Part shown: positions 7,623 through 13,329 of the stretch, in pieces
Layout: every line of letters begins with the position of its first letter
Numbering within the stretch: the first letter of the stretch is position 1
Assembly (NCBI GenBank): GCA_033763635.1
Contig: JANRKG010000029.1
Coordinates: 1 to 13,329, forward strand
DNA: 13,329 bases
Source of the DNA: JANRKG01 sp033763635
GTDB taxonomy: Bacteria > Cyanobacteriota > Cyanobacteriia > GCF-001939115
Reading direction: 5' to 3'
Notes under the pieces: generated by a model
Databases searched by the model: none
What the model saw: only the letters and a program-made list of their open reading frames with translations
What the model was told of the DNA's origin: nothing
Translations under genes and position numbers: made by a program

Positions 7623-8270
7623 ATGAAGGAAACAAGCGCAACGGATCATAAACGGCTTCTTCTCATAGATGATGACCCAAACCTGATTCTTCTGGTAAAA
7701 GACTACCTGGAGTTCCGAGGTTATGAGGTCGTGACCGCAGAAAATGGTCGGGAAGCTCTCGAAATTTTGGAAAGGGACATTCCAGATATGATTATCTGTG
7801 ATGTGATGATGCCGGAAATGGATGGTTATTCCCTGGTGAAGCATGTCCGGGAAGATGCGCGGACCAGTTGGATTCCCGTCCTGTTTCTGTCTGCAAAGGG
7901 CCAGAGCCAGGATCGGGTCAAAGGTCTGAACACCGGGGCAGATGTCTACATGGTGAAACCTTTTGAACCGGAAGAACTGGTTGCCCAGGTCGAGTCCTCC
8001 CTCAAGCAAGCTTCTCGCCTGATTCACCATCAAAATAAAGGGGCAGAGGCAGGTCCCAAAATTCAAGTTCCCTTTGATGTTGAACTCACACCGACCGAAT
8101 TGAAAGTGGTACAGTTCGTTGCGCGAGGGATGGCAAACCGAGAAATTGCCGAAGAACTGAATGTGAGCCAGCGCACGATCGAAAGCCATGTCAGCAATAT
8201 GTTGGGCAAGACAGGGCTACACAATCGGACTGAGTTAGCTCGTTGGGCGATCGAAAATAGCATGGCCTAA
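7623..8270 (+). CDS. NarL/LuxR-type two-component response regulator
   Basis: This is a DNA-binding transcription regulator switched by phosphorylation from a histidine kinase. The receiver domain spans about 10-125, with acidic pair Asp16-Asp17, phosphoacceptor Asp60 in ICDVMMPEMDGY, switch Ser90 (FLSAK), Tyr109 and Lys112-Pro113. A linker (125-150) leads to a LuxR-type helix-turn-helix at about 154-212: LTPTELKVVQFVARGMANREIAEEL then VSQRTIESHVSNMLGKTG. I chose ATG 7623 (215 aa), which starts just before the conserved first strand; a GTG at 7596 would add nine residues. A GGTGAG-like site lies nine bases upstream. No sensor kinase is adjacent. The architecture fits the cyanobacterial and plastid Ycf29 group, but that assignment is tentative. 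The nearest plus-strand genes downstream are the two nblA genes. Confidence 0.92.
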   Translation: MKETSATDHKRLLLIDDDPNLILLVKDYLEFRGYEVVTAENGREALEILERDIPDMIICDVMMPEMDGYSLVKHVREDARTSWIPVLFLSAKGQSQDRVKGLNTGADVYMVKPFEPEELVAQVESSLKQASRLIHHQNKGAEAGPKIQVPFDVELTPTELKVVQFVARGMANREIAEELNVSQRTIESHVSNMLGKTGLHNRTELARWAIENSMA

Positions 8271-8274
8271 GGGA

Positions 8275-8372
8275 AGGCAAAAGGCAGAAGGCAGAAGGGA
8301 AAAGCAGGGCAGAGGGATAGGGGAGCGCAGGGCAGCAAAAGGTTTCTCTACTTTTTCCTTCGGCCCTCTGCC
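8275..8372. repeat. Purine-rich repeat with distal complementary arm between convergent genes
   Basis: A run of AAGGCAGAAGGCAGAAGG-type sequence (about 8275-8340) is followed by CCCTCTGCC (8364-8372), the exact complement of GGCAGAGGG at 8308-8316. An RNA from either side could fold into a long-loop hairpin (47-base loop). It lies just after the response regulator stop and touches the stop of the convergent NIL-domain gene, so a role in ending both transcripts is possible. Alternatively it is one of the GGCAGAAGG-type dispersed repeats seen in cyanobacterial spacers. Confidence 0.55.
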
Positions 8373-8687
8373 TTATTCACTATCAATATCAATCAAAGCA
8401 TGGCGGATCTGTTGGGGGGAACCAAACAGTTCCAGTTCTAGCCACGCTTTTTGTTCTTCAATGGAGGCTTCGAGCTTAAGAGGATGAAGGGTCACGACCA
8501 ACCCAAAGTCCTGCACGAGCCTCCTCAAGGTTTTCTCTCGATCGCCACAATTGGGAATTCGTACTCGAATACAAGTTTCTTCCAAAGCCACAAATGGGCC
8601 TGAAGGTACTTCACCCTTTACGAAAGATTGGGTTGAAGCAGATCGGCGAATGGGAGTGCTTGTCTGGTTCCAAAACTCAGGGGTCAT
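8373..8687 (-). CDS. Small stand-alone NIL-domain protein
   Basis: The 104-residue product has an unstructured Ser/Thr-rich N-terminus (1-35) and a C-terminal region (about 38-104) resembling the NIL domain. This ferredoxin-like alpha/beta fold is best known at the C-terminus of the methionine importer ATPase MetN. Matching features are the first strand CIRVRIPNCG, a helix EKTLRRLVQDFGL, the strand VVTLHPLKLEA, then AWLELELFGSPQQIRHALIDI, the characteristic final strand-helix. No ATPase domain is present, so this is a free domain; isolated NIL-domain proteins occur in cyanobacteria and their role is unclear (amino-acid sensing is the usual guess). The start is ATG at 8687, preceded by an in-frame TTG; the ribosome-binding site is weak. 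It converges on the response regulator gene and diverges from nblA. Confidence 0.72.
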   Translation of the reverse strand: MTPEFWNQTSTPIRRSASTQSFVKGEVPSGPFVALEETCIRVRIPNCGDREKTLRRLVQDFGLVVTLHPLKLEASIEEQKAWLELELFGSPQQIRHALIDIDSE

Positions 8688-9037
8688 CAAAATCTACCAA
8701 ACCTATACCGGAATGAACGCTGACAGGAGGAACCTGGCTCCTTCAGTCCAAGACAATTGGTTGAGCTACCCCATCACTCTAGCGAATCCATTTGATCCCC
8801 GCTTGATTTCATAAGAGCTTTATAAAGTACTACTCCTAAAGCCACGCCCCTTTTAGGCCCAAAGCAGGATGAGTACATATCACTATTTTGTTCAAATTGA
8901 GCAAATTTAAATAAATCAACTTGGTAGAACTGCGATACGTTTTCCTATCCCTACAGGTTAATCAACCTCTAACCAGGGTTCTTTCAAGAGGGAGACGGCT
9001 CAAACCATCAAGTTCCTTCACGGGGGGTATGCATTAT

Positions 9038-9067
9038 TTGTCAAATCATTGTTATCTTTTGTAATAT
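9038..9067 (+). promoter_or_regulatory. Candidate sigma-70 type promoter for the first nblA gene
   Basis: TTGTCA (9038-9043) and TAATAT (9062-9067) are spaced by 18 bases. This would start transcription near 9074 and leave a 5' leader of about 190 bases before nblA. One pair of GATACTAG-like motifs falls on the predicted start site. The call rests only on consensus similarity. Confidence 0.45.
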
Positions 9068-9072
9068 AAAGT

Positions 9073-9219
9073 GATACTAGAAGATACCAGGTTAGAAAAA
9101 GTTCTTCGGCTCTCTAGAGACACGGTGTAAAAACATGGGTCGTAAAAACACTGGTCAGTGGAGAAATGAAATTCTTGGAGACCCTGGCATCACCCGATAC
9201 TAGTATTGCCTGATACTAC
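9073..9219 (+). promoter_or_regulatory. Four GATACTAG-like motifs in two pairs in the nblA leader
   Basis: GATACTAG at 9073-9080 and GATACCAG at 9083-9090 are ten bases apart, about one helical turn. GATACTAG at 9196-9203 and GATACTAC at 9212-9219 are 16 bases apart. The third copy overlaps the palindrome ATACTAGTAT (9197-9206). Direct repeats in phase near a predicted start site are typical of activator or repressor binding sites, but no known protein is assigned. Confidence 0.4.
9127..9156. repeat. 15-bp tandem duplication in the nblA leader
   Basis: GTAAAAACATGGGTC (9127-9141) is followed directly by GTAAAAACACTGGTC (9142-9156), with 13 of 15 positions identical. It lies about 105 bases before the nblA start, within the probable untranslated leader. 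Confidence 0.85.
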
Positions 9220-9262
9220 GCTCTTCTCTCAACTCTTCTCTCAGATTGGAGGAAACCGAATT

Positions 9263-9457
9263 ATGGACCCTCAAGCTTTCGAATTGACCCTGGAACAACA
9301 ATTTCAAATGCGGCTCATGGAAGAGTCGGTACAGGGTATGAGTCAAGAACAGGCTCAAGAATTGCTCCTTCAGGCAGCACGACTCCTGATGATTAAGCAA
9401 AACTTGATCCGAGATTTAGTTGGAAAAGTCCCGATGGAAGATAGCTTTGCGGCCTAA
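9263..9457 (+). CDS. nblA: Phycobilisome degradation protein NblA, copy 1
   Basis: NblA is a small adaptor that binds phycobiliproteins and brings them to the Clp protease during nitrogen, sulfur or light stress, causing bleaching. The 64-residue product has the family layout: FELTLEQQFQMR at the start of helix 1, then MSQEQAQELLLQAARLLMIKQNLI across the turn and helix 2. The conserved Leu-x-x-Glu-Gln-x-Phe and the Met-Ser-x-Glu-Gln-Ala segments are present. The last ten residues (KVPMEDSFAA) extend past the usual end. The start ATG 9263 has an excellent GGAGGA nine bases upstream. A second, diverged nblA starts 161 bases downstream. NblA genes are normally induced under starvation; the repeat-rich leader upstream would be the place for such control. 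Confidence 0.93.
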   Translation: MDPQAFELTLEQQFQMRLMEESVQGMSQEQAQELLLQAARLLMIKQNLIRDLVGKVPMEDSFAA

Positions 9458-9558
9458 ACGATGATTGGATTGCTCAGACAATTTTGATGGGTTAAGAACT
9501 TGCGACAAGGAAAAGACCTCTGAAAAATTGCCCTGAAACACCCTATAAGTCCCTTAGC

Positions 9559-9587
9559 TTTACGGCCTGTATACAGTTGGTTACTAA
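9559..9587 (+). promoter_or_regulatory. Weak candidate promoter for the second nblA gene
   Basis: TTTACG (9559-9564) and TACTAA (9582-9587) are separated by 17 bases, and the spacer contains the palindrome TGTATACA (9568-9575). If used, transcription would begin near 9594, giving a leader of about 25 bases. The match is poor, and co-transcription from the first nblA gene is an equally good explanation. Confidence 0.25.
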
Positions 9588-9618
9588 TTTCTAAAACTTC
9601 TTGCTAATGGAGTATGCT

Positions 9619-9795
9619 ATGAACTCTCAATCTTTTGACTTAACGCTGGAACAGCAATTCGAAGTCCAGCGGATGCGTGCAGAAATGCAAGGCATGTCCC
9701 ACGATCAGGTGACTCAACAACTGTTGGAAGTAGCCCGCCTTTTGATGGTCAAAGATAATTTGATTCGCTCTCTTTTGAAGGGAGCAGTTCTCTAG
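9619..9795 (+). CDS. nblA: Phycobilisome degradation protein NblA, copy 2
   Basis: This 58-residue protein is a second NblA, co-linear with the first copy: FDLTLEQQFEVQRMRAEMQG, then MSHDQVTQQLLEVARLLMVKDNLI. It ends in the short basic tail RSLLKGAVL, close to the usual NblA length. ATG 9619 is preferred over the upstream in-frame TTG 9601 and ATG 9607, because GGAG at 9609-9612 is six bases before it and because it aligns with the start of copy 1. The two copies differ at many positions in helix 1 and the C-terminus, so they are old paralogues rather than a recent duplication. NblA proteins pair through their helices, so the two may form mixed as well as like pairs (inference). Confidence 0.92.
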   Translation: MNSQSFDLTLEQQFEVQRMRAEMQGMSHDQVTQQLLEVARLLMVKDNLIRSLLKGAVL

Positions 9796-10015
9796 GCAAT
9801 TCGCCCGGTGAGACGCGCTCCACTTCTTGCTCTGTTTCTAAAGAAAGGGGCTGGGAGTGTCGGGACGTCAACCCTCTCCGACTCACACTCTGCACGTTTG
9901 GCTTAACTCTACAATCCGTCAAAAATTCGCGACCTGCGGTTCGATCGTCTACTCCTCACTCCCTGGCTTCTGGGATTCCGCCTCACCCGTAATCAGGATT
10001 GAATTGAGAATTGAA

Positions 10016-11557
10016 TTAGGTGCCAAATAACCCAGAGAGATCTCCAGAAAAATCTTCCTGAGTTGCCTCTAATTTCATCAAAATCTTAGGCTTCAACTTT
10101 TCAAATTCTTGCTTAAGATACTGTTTACTGAGGGCTGACTGTCCTGCTGTCACACTGAGTTGACTGGTATTCGCCCATTCCTGAAGCCGCCGACACTGAG
10201 CAGGAATGATCGTCGAGGTCAAGACATGGGCACAGCGCTTCGGATCTTCGAGTGAAAAGAATAGCAATCGATAATACCCTTTTTCCGCTAGCAACCGAAT
10301 CATTTCCTGACCCTGAGTTGACTTCAAATCAAGGTAACAGGGAAGCCAACGGGGGCCATGTTCCCGGTTATAAAGAGCCGTCACCCATAACACCATTGGG
10401 TGCGGGGTCATCATACATAAAAAGTGGTTATAGCGAACCCCCATCAAACGTTTATAAATTTCCTGACGAGGCATCATAACCCAAAGGGTTGCCAGAACCT
10501 CGCGATTGGTTTTCAGGGCATTGGGGAAGACAATTTCTGCCAGAGGTTTATCTTTAGGCCAGGTAGTGAGCCGACAAATTTCATCCGCTGCCAGCGGTTC
10601 CTTCTCTGTATTCGGGGTCGCAGTTTTAGTCGTTTCAGCGGTAACCGGGAGTTTTGCCAGGGCTTCCTCAATGCGATGCCCAATTTGCCGACCGGGGCCA
10701 AAGCGCTCCTCTAGAGGCTCCAGGGCTTTCAGCACATCAGCACTGGATTGGGGGCGATCGGCGGGAGATTTCGCCAAACAACTCATCACCAAATTTTCTA
10801 GAGCTTTTGGCAGCTTTAAACCAGGACTCGCACTCTCAAAAGAACGGGGAGTTTGGAAGTGGTGAGCCTTGTACCACCCGCCAAAGGTGTGAGTATCCGC
10901 ATGAATGGGCATTTTTCCTGTGACCATCTCAAACATCATCACCCCAAGACTATAGAGGTCGGAGCGATTGTCGAGTTCTTTCCCCTCCATTTGTTCTGGA
11001 GAAGAATAGGCCAGGGTGCCCATAAAAGAATTCGTTTCGTTACTATCCGCCTGCATCAAACGGGCAATCCCGAAGTCTAAAATCTTCGCCAGTTCTCCAA
11101 TACTCATGTCATGGGTAATGAGGATATTCCCTGGCTTGATATCCCGGTGGACAATGGAATCTCCGTGGGCACATTGCAATCCCAAACAGATTTGACGGGC
11201 GAGGCTTAAAAAGCGGGGGAGGGGTAACACCCGATTACGAATTAGTTCACTCAAACTTTGTCCCTGTAAATATTCCATGACATAAAATGGAATTTCTTCT
11301 TCATTTACGCCATAGTCCATTACCCGGACAATGTGAATACTTTTTTGGCCCAGTTGGGCACAGGTTTTCGCTTCACTGCGAAAACGGTCCTTCATCTTCT
11401 CATTCAGCAACGTCCGTGCCAAAAATTTGACCGCAACAGGCACATCTCCGAGCAACACATCCTTTGCCCGGTAAACACGGCCCATCGCCCCCTTTCCGAT
11501 CAGTTCCTCTAACTGATAGCGATTTGCCAGTAGTCGCCCAATATTGTCATCAGCCAT
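10016..11557 (-). CDS. Soluble Ser/Thr protein kinase with unassigned C-terminal region
   Basis: This is a Hanks-type protein kinase that phosphorylates Ser/Thr on unknown cytoplasmic targets. All catalytic elements are present, numbered from ATG 11557 (513 aa): Gly-rich loop GKGAMGRV (21-28), Lys44, Glu62, catalytic loop HRDIKPGN (137-144), DFG (161-163), the GTLAYSSPEQ activation end (180-189), and DLYSLGVMMFEMVTG. The kinase domain ends near 280. A linker rich in Thr, Glu and Lys (about 300-330) precedes a folded-looking region (about 330-470: EIVFPNALK, RQEIYKRLMGVRYNHFL, RWLPCYLDL, GYYRLLFFSLEDP) and a charged tail. I cannot assign that region to a known domain. No membrane segment, PASTA or WD repeats are seen. 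A GGGGA site lies ten bases upstream of the start. The upstream TTG at 11566 is less likely. The gene converges on the nblA pair. Confidence 0.93.
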   Translation of the reverse strand: MADDNIGRLLANRYQLEELIGKGAMGRVYRAKDVLLGDVPVAVKFLARTLLNEKMKDRFRSEAKTCAQLGQKSIHIVRVMDYGVNEEEIPFYVMEYLQGQSLSELIRNRVLPLPRFLSLARQICLGLQCAHGDSIVHRDIKPGNILITHDMSIGELAKILDFGIARLMQADSNETNSFMGTLAYSSPEQMEGKELDNRSDLYSLGVMMFEMVTGKMPIHADTHTFGGWYKAHHFQTPRSFESASPGLKLPKALENLVMSCLAKSPADRPQSSADVLKALEPLEERFGPGRQIGHRIEEALAKLPVTAETTKTATPNTEKEPLAADEICRLTTWPKDKPLAEIVFPNALKTNREVLATLWVMMPRQEIYKRLMGVRYNHFLCMMTPHPMVLWVTALYNREHGPRWLPCYLDLKSTQGQEMIRLLAEKGYYRLLFFSLEDPKRCAHVLTSTIIPAQCRRLQEWANTSQLSVTAGQSALSKQYLKQEFEKLKPKILMKLEATQEDFSGDLSGLFGT

Positions 11558-11810
11558 GCGGTACAAGTCCCCACAGGGAAATGGTGCGTCTCACCTTCAA
11601 GAGTGTGCCCAGAACGGGTAAATAACTATACCCATTCCTTCTAAGTTTGTGTGCTAAGCAACAAACCCAACTGATTTTGTCCAGTGATTTAATCAAGGGT
11701 CTAACCGACCAAACAGACTTATGATCTGAAAGATTAAATCGCCAAAAAATACCCTGATTCCATTCAAATCCTTTGTGAATGAAAATGCCAACCCCTGATG
11801 AATTGAGTGA

Positions 11811-12257
11811 TTAATCGGGTTGCCGTTCTAGCGTTGCTTCCATTGCGCTCGTCAGGTAATGGCCTGCCATAATTCCGCTGGACAGATAGTATTTATTGTC
11901 ATTGATTCGGTAGAGCGTTTCAAACCCACTTCGACGCTGACGATCGCCAAGTACCCAGTATCGCTGAACGATGGAGTCTGGAGCAACCCATCCTTCCCCT
12001 TCAACACGCCCTAATAAGCTATGTTGCAGGACAAAGGTATATTGCCGCTCCCCGACATCCACTCGCCCTCGATATTGCAAGGAAATGTCTTGTCGATCTG
12101 TATTGGGAAAGACCAGTTTTGTCACCATCGTAAACCAATCATCCCGCGCCCACCCTACTAAGGTTTTTCCCCTAACGGTAATGGGCATGCCATCCCGCTC
12201 TAGCCAGTTTCCCTCCAGGGTCCAGCGCCCAATTTCAAGTAGAAAAGTGTGAGCCAC
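11811..12257 (-). CDS. Protein of unknown function, beta-rich, downstream of anmK
   Basis: I do not recognise this 148-residue protein. It starts MAHTFLLEIGRWTLEGNWLERDG and is dominated by alternating strand-like segments rich in Trp, Tyr and Arg (about ten predicted strands: TLVGWARDDWFTMVTKLVF, ISLQYRGRVDVGERQYTFVL, RYWVLGDRQRRSGFETLYRI, KYYLSSGIMAGHYLTSAMEATLE). There is no signal peptide, membrane segment or Cys. The regular strand pattern would suit a small lipocalin-like barrel, but that is inference. The start is GTG at 12257, with AGGG about ten bases upstream; codon use resembles its neighbours. It lies 67 bases after anmK in the same direction, so co-transcription is likely. The coding call rests on the long frame, base composition and consistent protein-like sequence. 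Confidence 0.75.
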   Translation of the reverse strand: MAHTFLLEIGRWTLEGNWLERDGMPITVRGKTLVGWARDDWFTMVTKLVFPNTDRQDISLQYRGRVDVGERQYTFVLQHSLLGRVEGEGWVAPDSIVQRYWVLGDRQRRSGFETLYRINDNKYYLSSGIMAGHYLTSAMEATLERQPD

Positions 12258-12324
12258 AGTTGTTTTGCCCTAAGCGTTTTCCACGCCAACCGTTTTTAAT
12301 TTCAACAGGAGTTGCAACACGAAA

Positions 12325-13329
12325 TCAATGGAATCCTATCGTATCATGGGGGGGGCTTGACAATTGGACAGACAGCACGGGATGGAAATCCCCCAGGAGT
12401 TGTTCCTGAGAAGCTCCTGTAACCGCCGGAAGATTGCCAGGGATATTCCGTTGTCGCCAGTAAGCCAGCACCGCAAAAGCAATCGCTTCCTTAAAGTGAG
12501 GATTGATCCCCACATCTTCCGTCGTTAACACGGGAATCCCAGCCAACAAAATTTGAAGCCGCTGTTTTAAGTATAAATTGCGACTTCCACCACCACACAG
12601 AAAAACCTCGTCCGGCAATTTTGGTAAATCCCGCTGGTAACTCTGGACGATCGAAGCGACCGTTAACTCCGTCAGCGTCGCCATCCGATCCGCTGCGCTC
12701 AGGGACAACTCATCCATTTCCTGGAAGCATTGCTCTAGATACGCTGGCCCGAACAGTTCCCGTCCTGTAGATTTTGGCGGTTTTTGTTGAAAAAATTCTT
12801 GCTGAAGCCACTGTTCCACAAGGGGCACACAGGGGGTTCCCGTTGCCGCCCAAGCACCGTCTTGATCATAGGTGAGGGTTCCGCCAGAAAGACGATGGGC
12901 AGCCAGATCCAGGAGTACATTCGCGGGGCCAGTGTCCCATCCACAGATTCCCTTTAACCCGATCGTCTTTTGAGCAGGTAGATAGGTCATGTTCCCAATC
13001 CCGCCCAAATTTTGAATACAGCGATCGTGGGTTGCATGGCCCAACAGGCGAGCATCCACCCGTGACACCAAGGGGGCACCCTGTCCTCCTGCGGCAATAT
13101 CCGCTACCCGAAAGTTGCTGACCGTTGGAATCTGCGTTCGGTGAGCAATGACATCGCCTCGTCCCAGTTGCAGCGTATACCCCAGTCCTCCACTCGCAGC
13201 AGAGTTTCCAGGGGGCCGATGATATACGGTCTGACCATGAGACCCAATCAGATGGGCTGGCGGATGACCGGATTGAATCGCTAGAGCAGCCTGAGCAAAT
13301 CCCTGGGCAATCGCATCATCCAGGGTCGC
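12325..13329 (-). CDS. anmK: Anhydro-N-acetylmuramic acid kinase AnmK (N-terminus beyond window)
   Basis: AnmK phosphorylates and opens 1,6-anhydro-N-acetylmuramic acid released from peptidoglycan, giving MurNAc-6-phosphate for cell-wall sugar recycling. The frame is open from the window edge to TGA at 12325, giving 334 residues of a family about 370-390 long, so roughly 40-55 N-terminal residues are missing. Motifs from the edge inward are LIGSHGQTVYHRPPG (substrate region), VADIAAGGQGAPLV, the sugar-kinase strand QNLGGIGNMTYL, GWDTGPANVLLD, and the C-terminal nucleotide-binding FLCGGGSRNLYLKQRL with EAIAFAVLAYW. These are the signatures of the AnmK family. The first in-frame TTG (13069-13071) is internal Leu and not a start. 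A run of eight G (plus strand, 12348-12355) lies ten codons before the stop. The unknown gene 67 bases downstream probably shares its transcript. Confidence 0.94.
   Translation of the reverse strand, partial: ATLDDAIAQGFAQAALAIQSGHPPAHLIGSHGQTVYHRPPGNSAASGGLGYTLQLGRGDVIAHRTQIPTVSNFRVADIAAGGQGAPLVSRVDARLLGHATHDRCIQNLGGIGNMTYLPAQKTIGLKGICGWDTGPANVLLDLAAHRLSGGTLTYDQDGAWAATGTPCVPLVEQWLQQEFFQQKPPKSTGRELFGPAYLEQCFQEMDELSLSAADRMATLTELTVASIVQSYQRDLPKLPDEVFLCGGGSRNLYLKQRLQILLAGIPVLTTEDVGINPHFKEAIAFAVLAYWRQRNIPGNLPAVTGASQEQLLGDFHPVLSVQLSSPPHDTIGFH

Larger units (their letters stand above)
8688..9262. other. 575-bp divergent regulatory region between the NIL-domain gene and nblA
   Basis: No gene is supported. 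The right half carries a plausible promoter (9038-9067), a 15-bp tandem duplication (9127-9156) and four GATACTAG-like motifs (9073-9219), all within the probable long 5' leader of the first nblA gene. The left half (8700-9030) shows only AT-rich DNA, a CTTTATAAAG palindrome near 8819, and a near-match to the NtcA nitrogen-control site with one base too many (GTA-N9-TAC, 8924-8938). Confidence 0.65.

Noticed and set aside
7587..8189. 200-aa open frame on the minus strand opposite the response regulator
   Set aside because: It lies entirely antisense to a well-supported receiver/LuxR gene and its translation has no protein-like pattern; a by-product of codon bias on the other strand.
8924..8938. 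NtcA-like site upstream of nblA
   Set aside because: The half sites GTA and TAC are separated by nine bases, whereas NtcA sites have eight; no other GTA-N8-TAC was found in the nblA upstream region.
9135..9203. 22-aa frame in the nblA leader that could be an upstream leader peptide
   Set aside because: No ribosome-binding site and it crosses the 15-bp tandem duplication; no run of regulatory codons.
9855..9890. Possible terminator after the second nblA gene (GAGTGT paired with ACACTC)
   Set aside because: The stem is interrupted by a bulge and no T-tract follows on either strand; kept only as weak pairing.
10513..10865. Several plus-strand frames of 60-120 aa opposite the kinase
   Set aside because: They overlap each other and the strongly supported kinase gene, with no family features.
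13069..13071. Truncated anmK starting at TTG 13071
   Set aside because: The same frame continues open to the window edge and encodes the conserved GSHGQT and GGQGAP motifs, so the gene is only cut by the window.

Overview
The window reads as chromosomal DNA of a phycobilisome-containing cyanobacterium. Three things point that way: two NblA (phycobilisome-degradation) genes, a pilM-pilN-pilO-pilQ cluster of the cyanobacterial type (no pilP between pilO and pilQ), and roughly thirty copies of the hexamer CGATCG, the core of the HIP1 repeat of cyanobacterial genomes. I see no tRNA, rRNA, CRISPR array, transposase or phage gene. The genus cannot be fixed from the sequence.

Layout. Positions 1-4243 (minus strand) hold a type IV pilus assembly operon transcribed pilM > pilN > pilO > pilQ. 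pilM/pilN abut, pilN/pilO overlap by one base, and pilQ follows 65 bases later and runs off the left edge before its main secretin domain is complete. A 1.15-kb AT-rich stretch without a convincing gene (4244-5390) separates this operon from a divergent plus-strand pair: a lipoprotein solute-binding protein of the sugar ABC-transporter type (5391-6683) and, 15 bases later, a thioredoxin-like [2Fe-2S] protein (6699-7136). After a leader containing two back-to-back short tandem duplications comes a NarL-type response regulator (7623-8270). It converges on a small NIL-domain protein on the minus strand (8373-8687) across a purine-rich repeat.

From 8688 to 9795 is the nblA locus: a 575-bp upstream region with a plausible promoter, a 15-bp tandem duplication and four copies of a GATACTAG-like motif, then two tandem, diverged nblA genes (64 and 58 aa). 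The minus strand beyond holds a soluble Ser/Thr protein kinase with an unassigned C-terminal region (10016-11557), a conserved-looking protein of unknown function (11811-12257), and anmK (anhydro-N-acetylmuramic acid kinase), whose N-terminus lies beyond the right edge.

How the genes relate. PilM, PilN, PilO and PilQ form the cytoplasmic-to-outer-membrane alignment complex and secretin of the pilus machine. The two NblA proteins would target phycobilisomes for proteolysis under nutrient stress; the response regulator 1 kb upstream is a reasonable but unproven candidate regulator. AnmK recycles cell-wall sugar. The remaining genes look like ordinary cyanobacterial housekeeping or regulatory genes with no evident shared pathway. 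I did not find a clearly new multi-gene system. The most interesting items are the repeat-rich leaders of the response regulator and nblA, long homopolymers inside pilQ and pilO, and the uncharacterised C-terminal half of the kinase.
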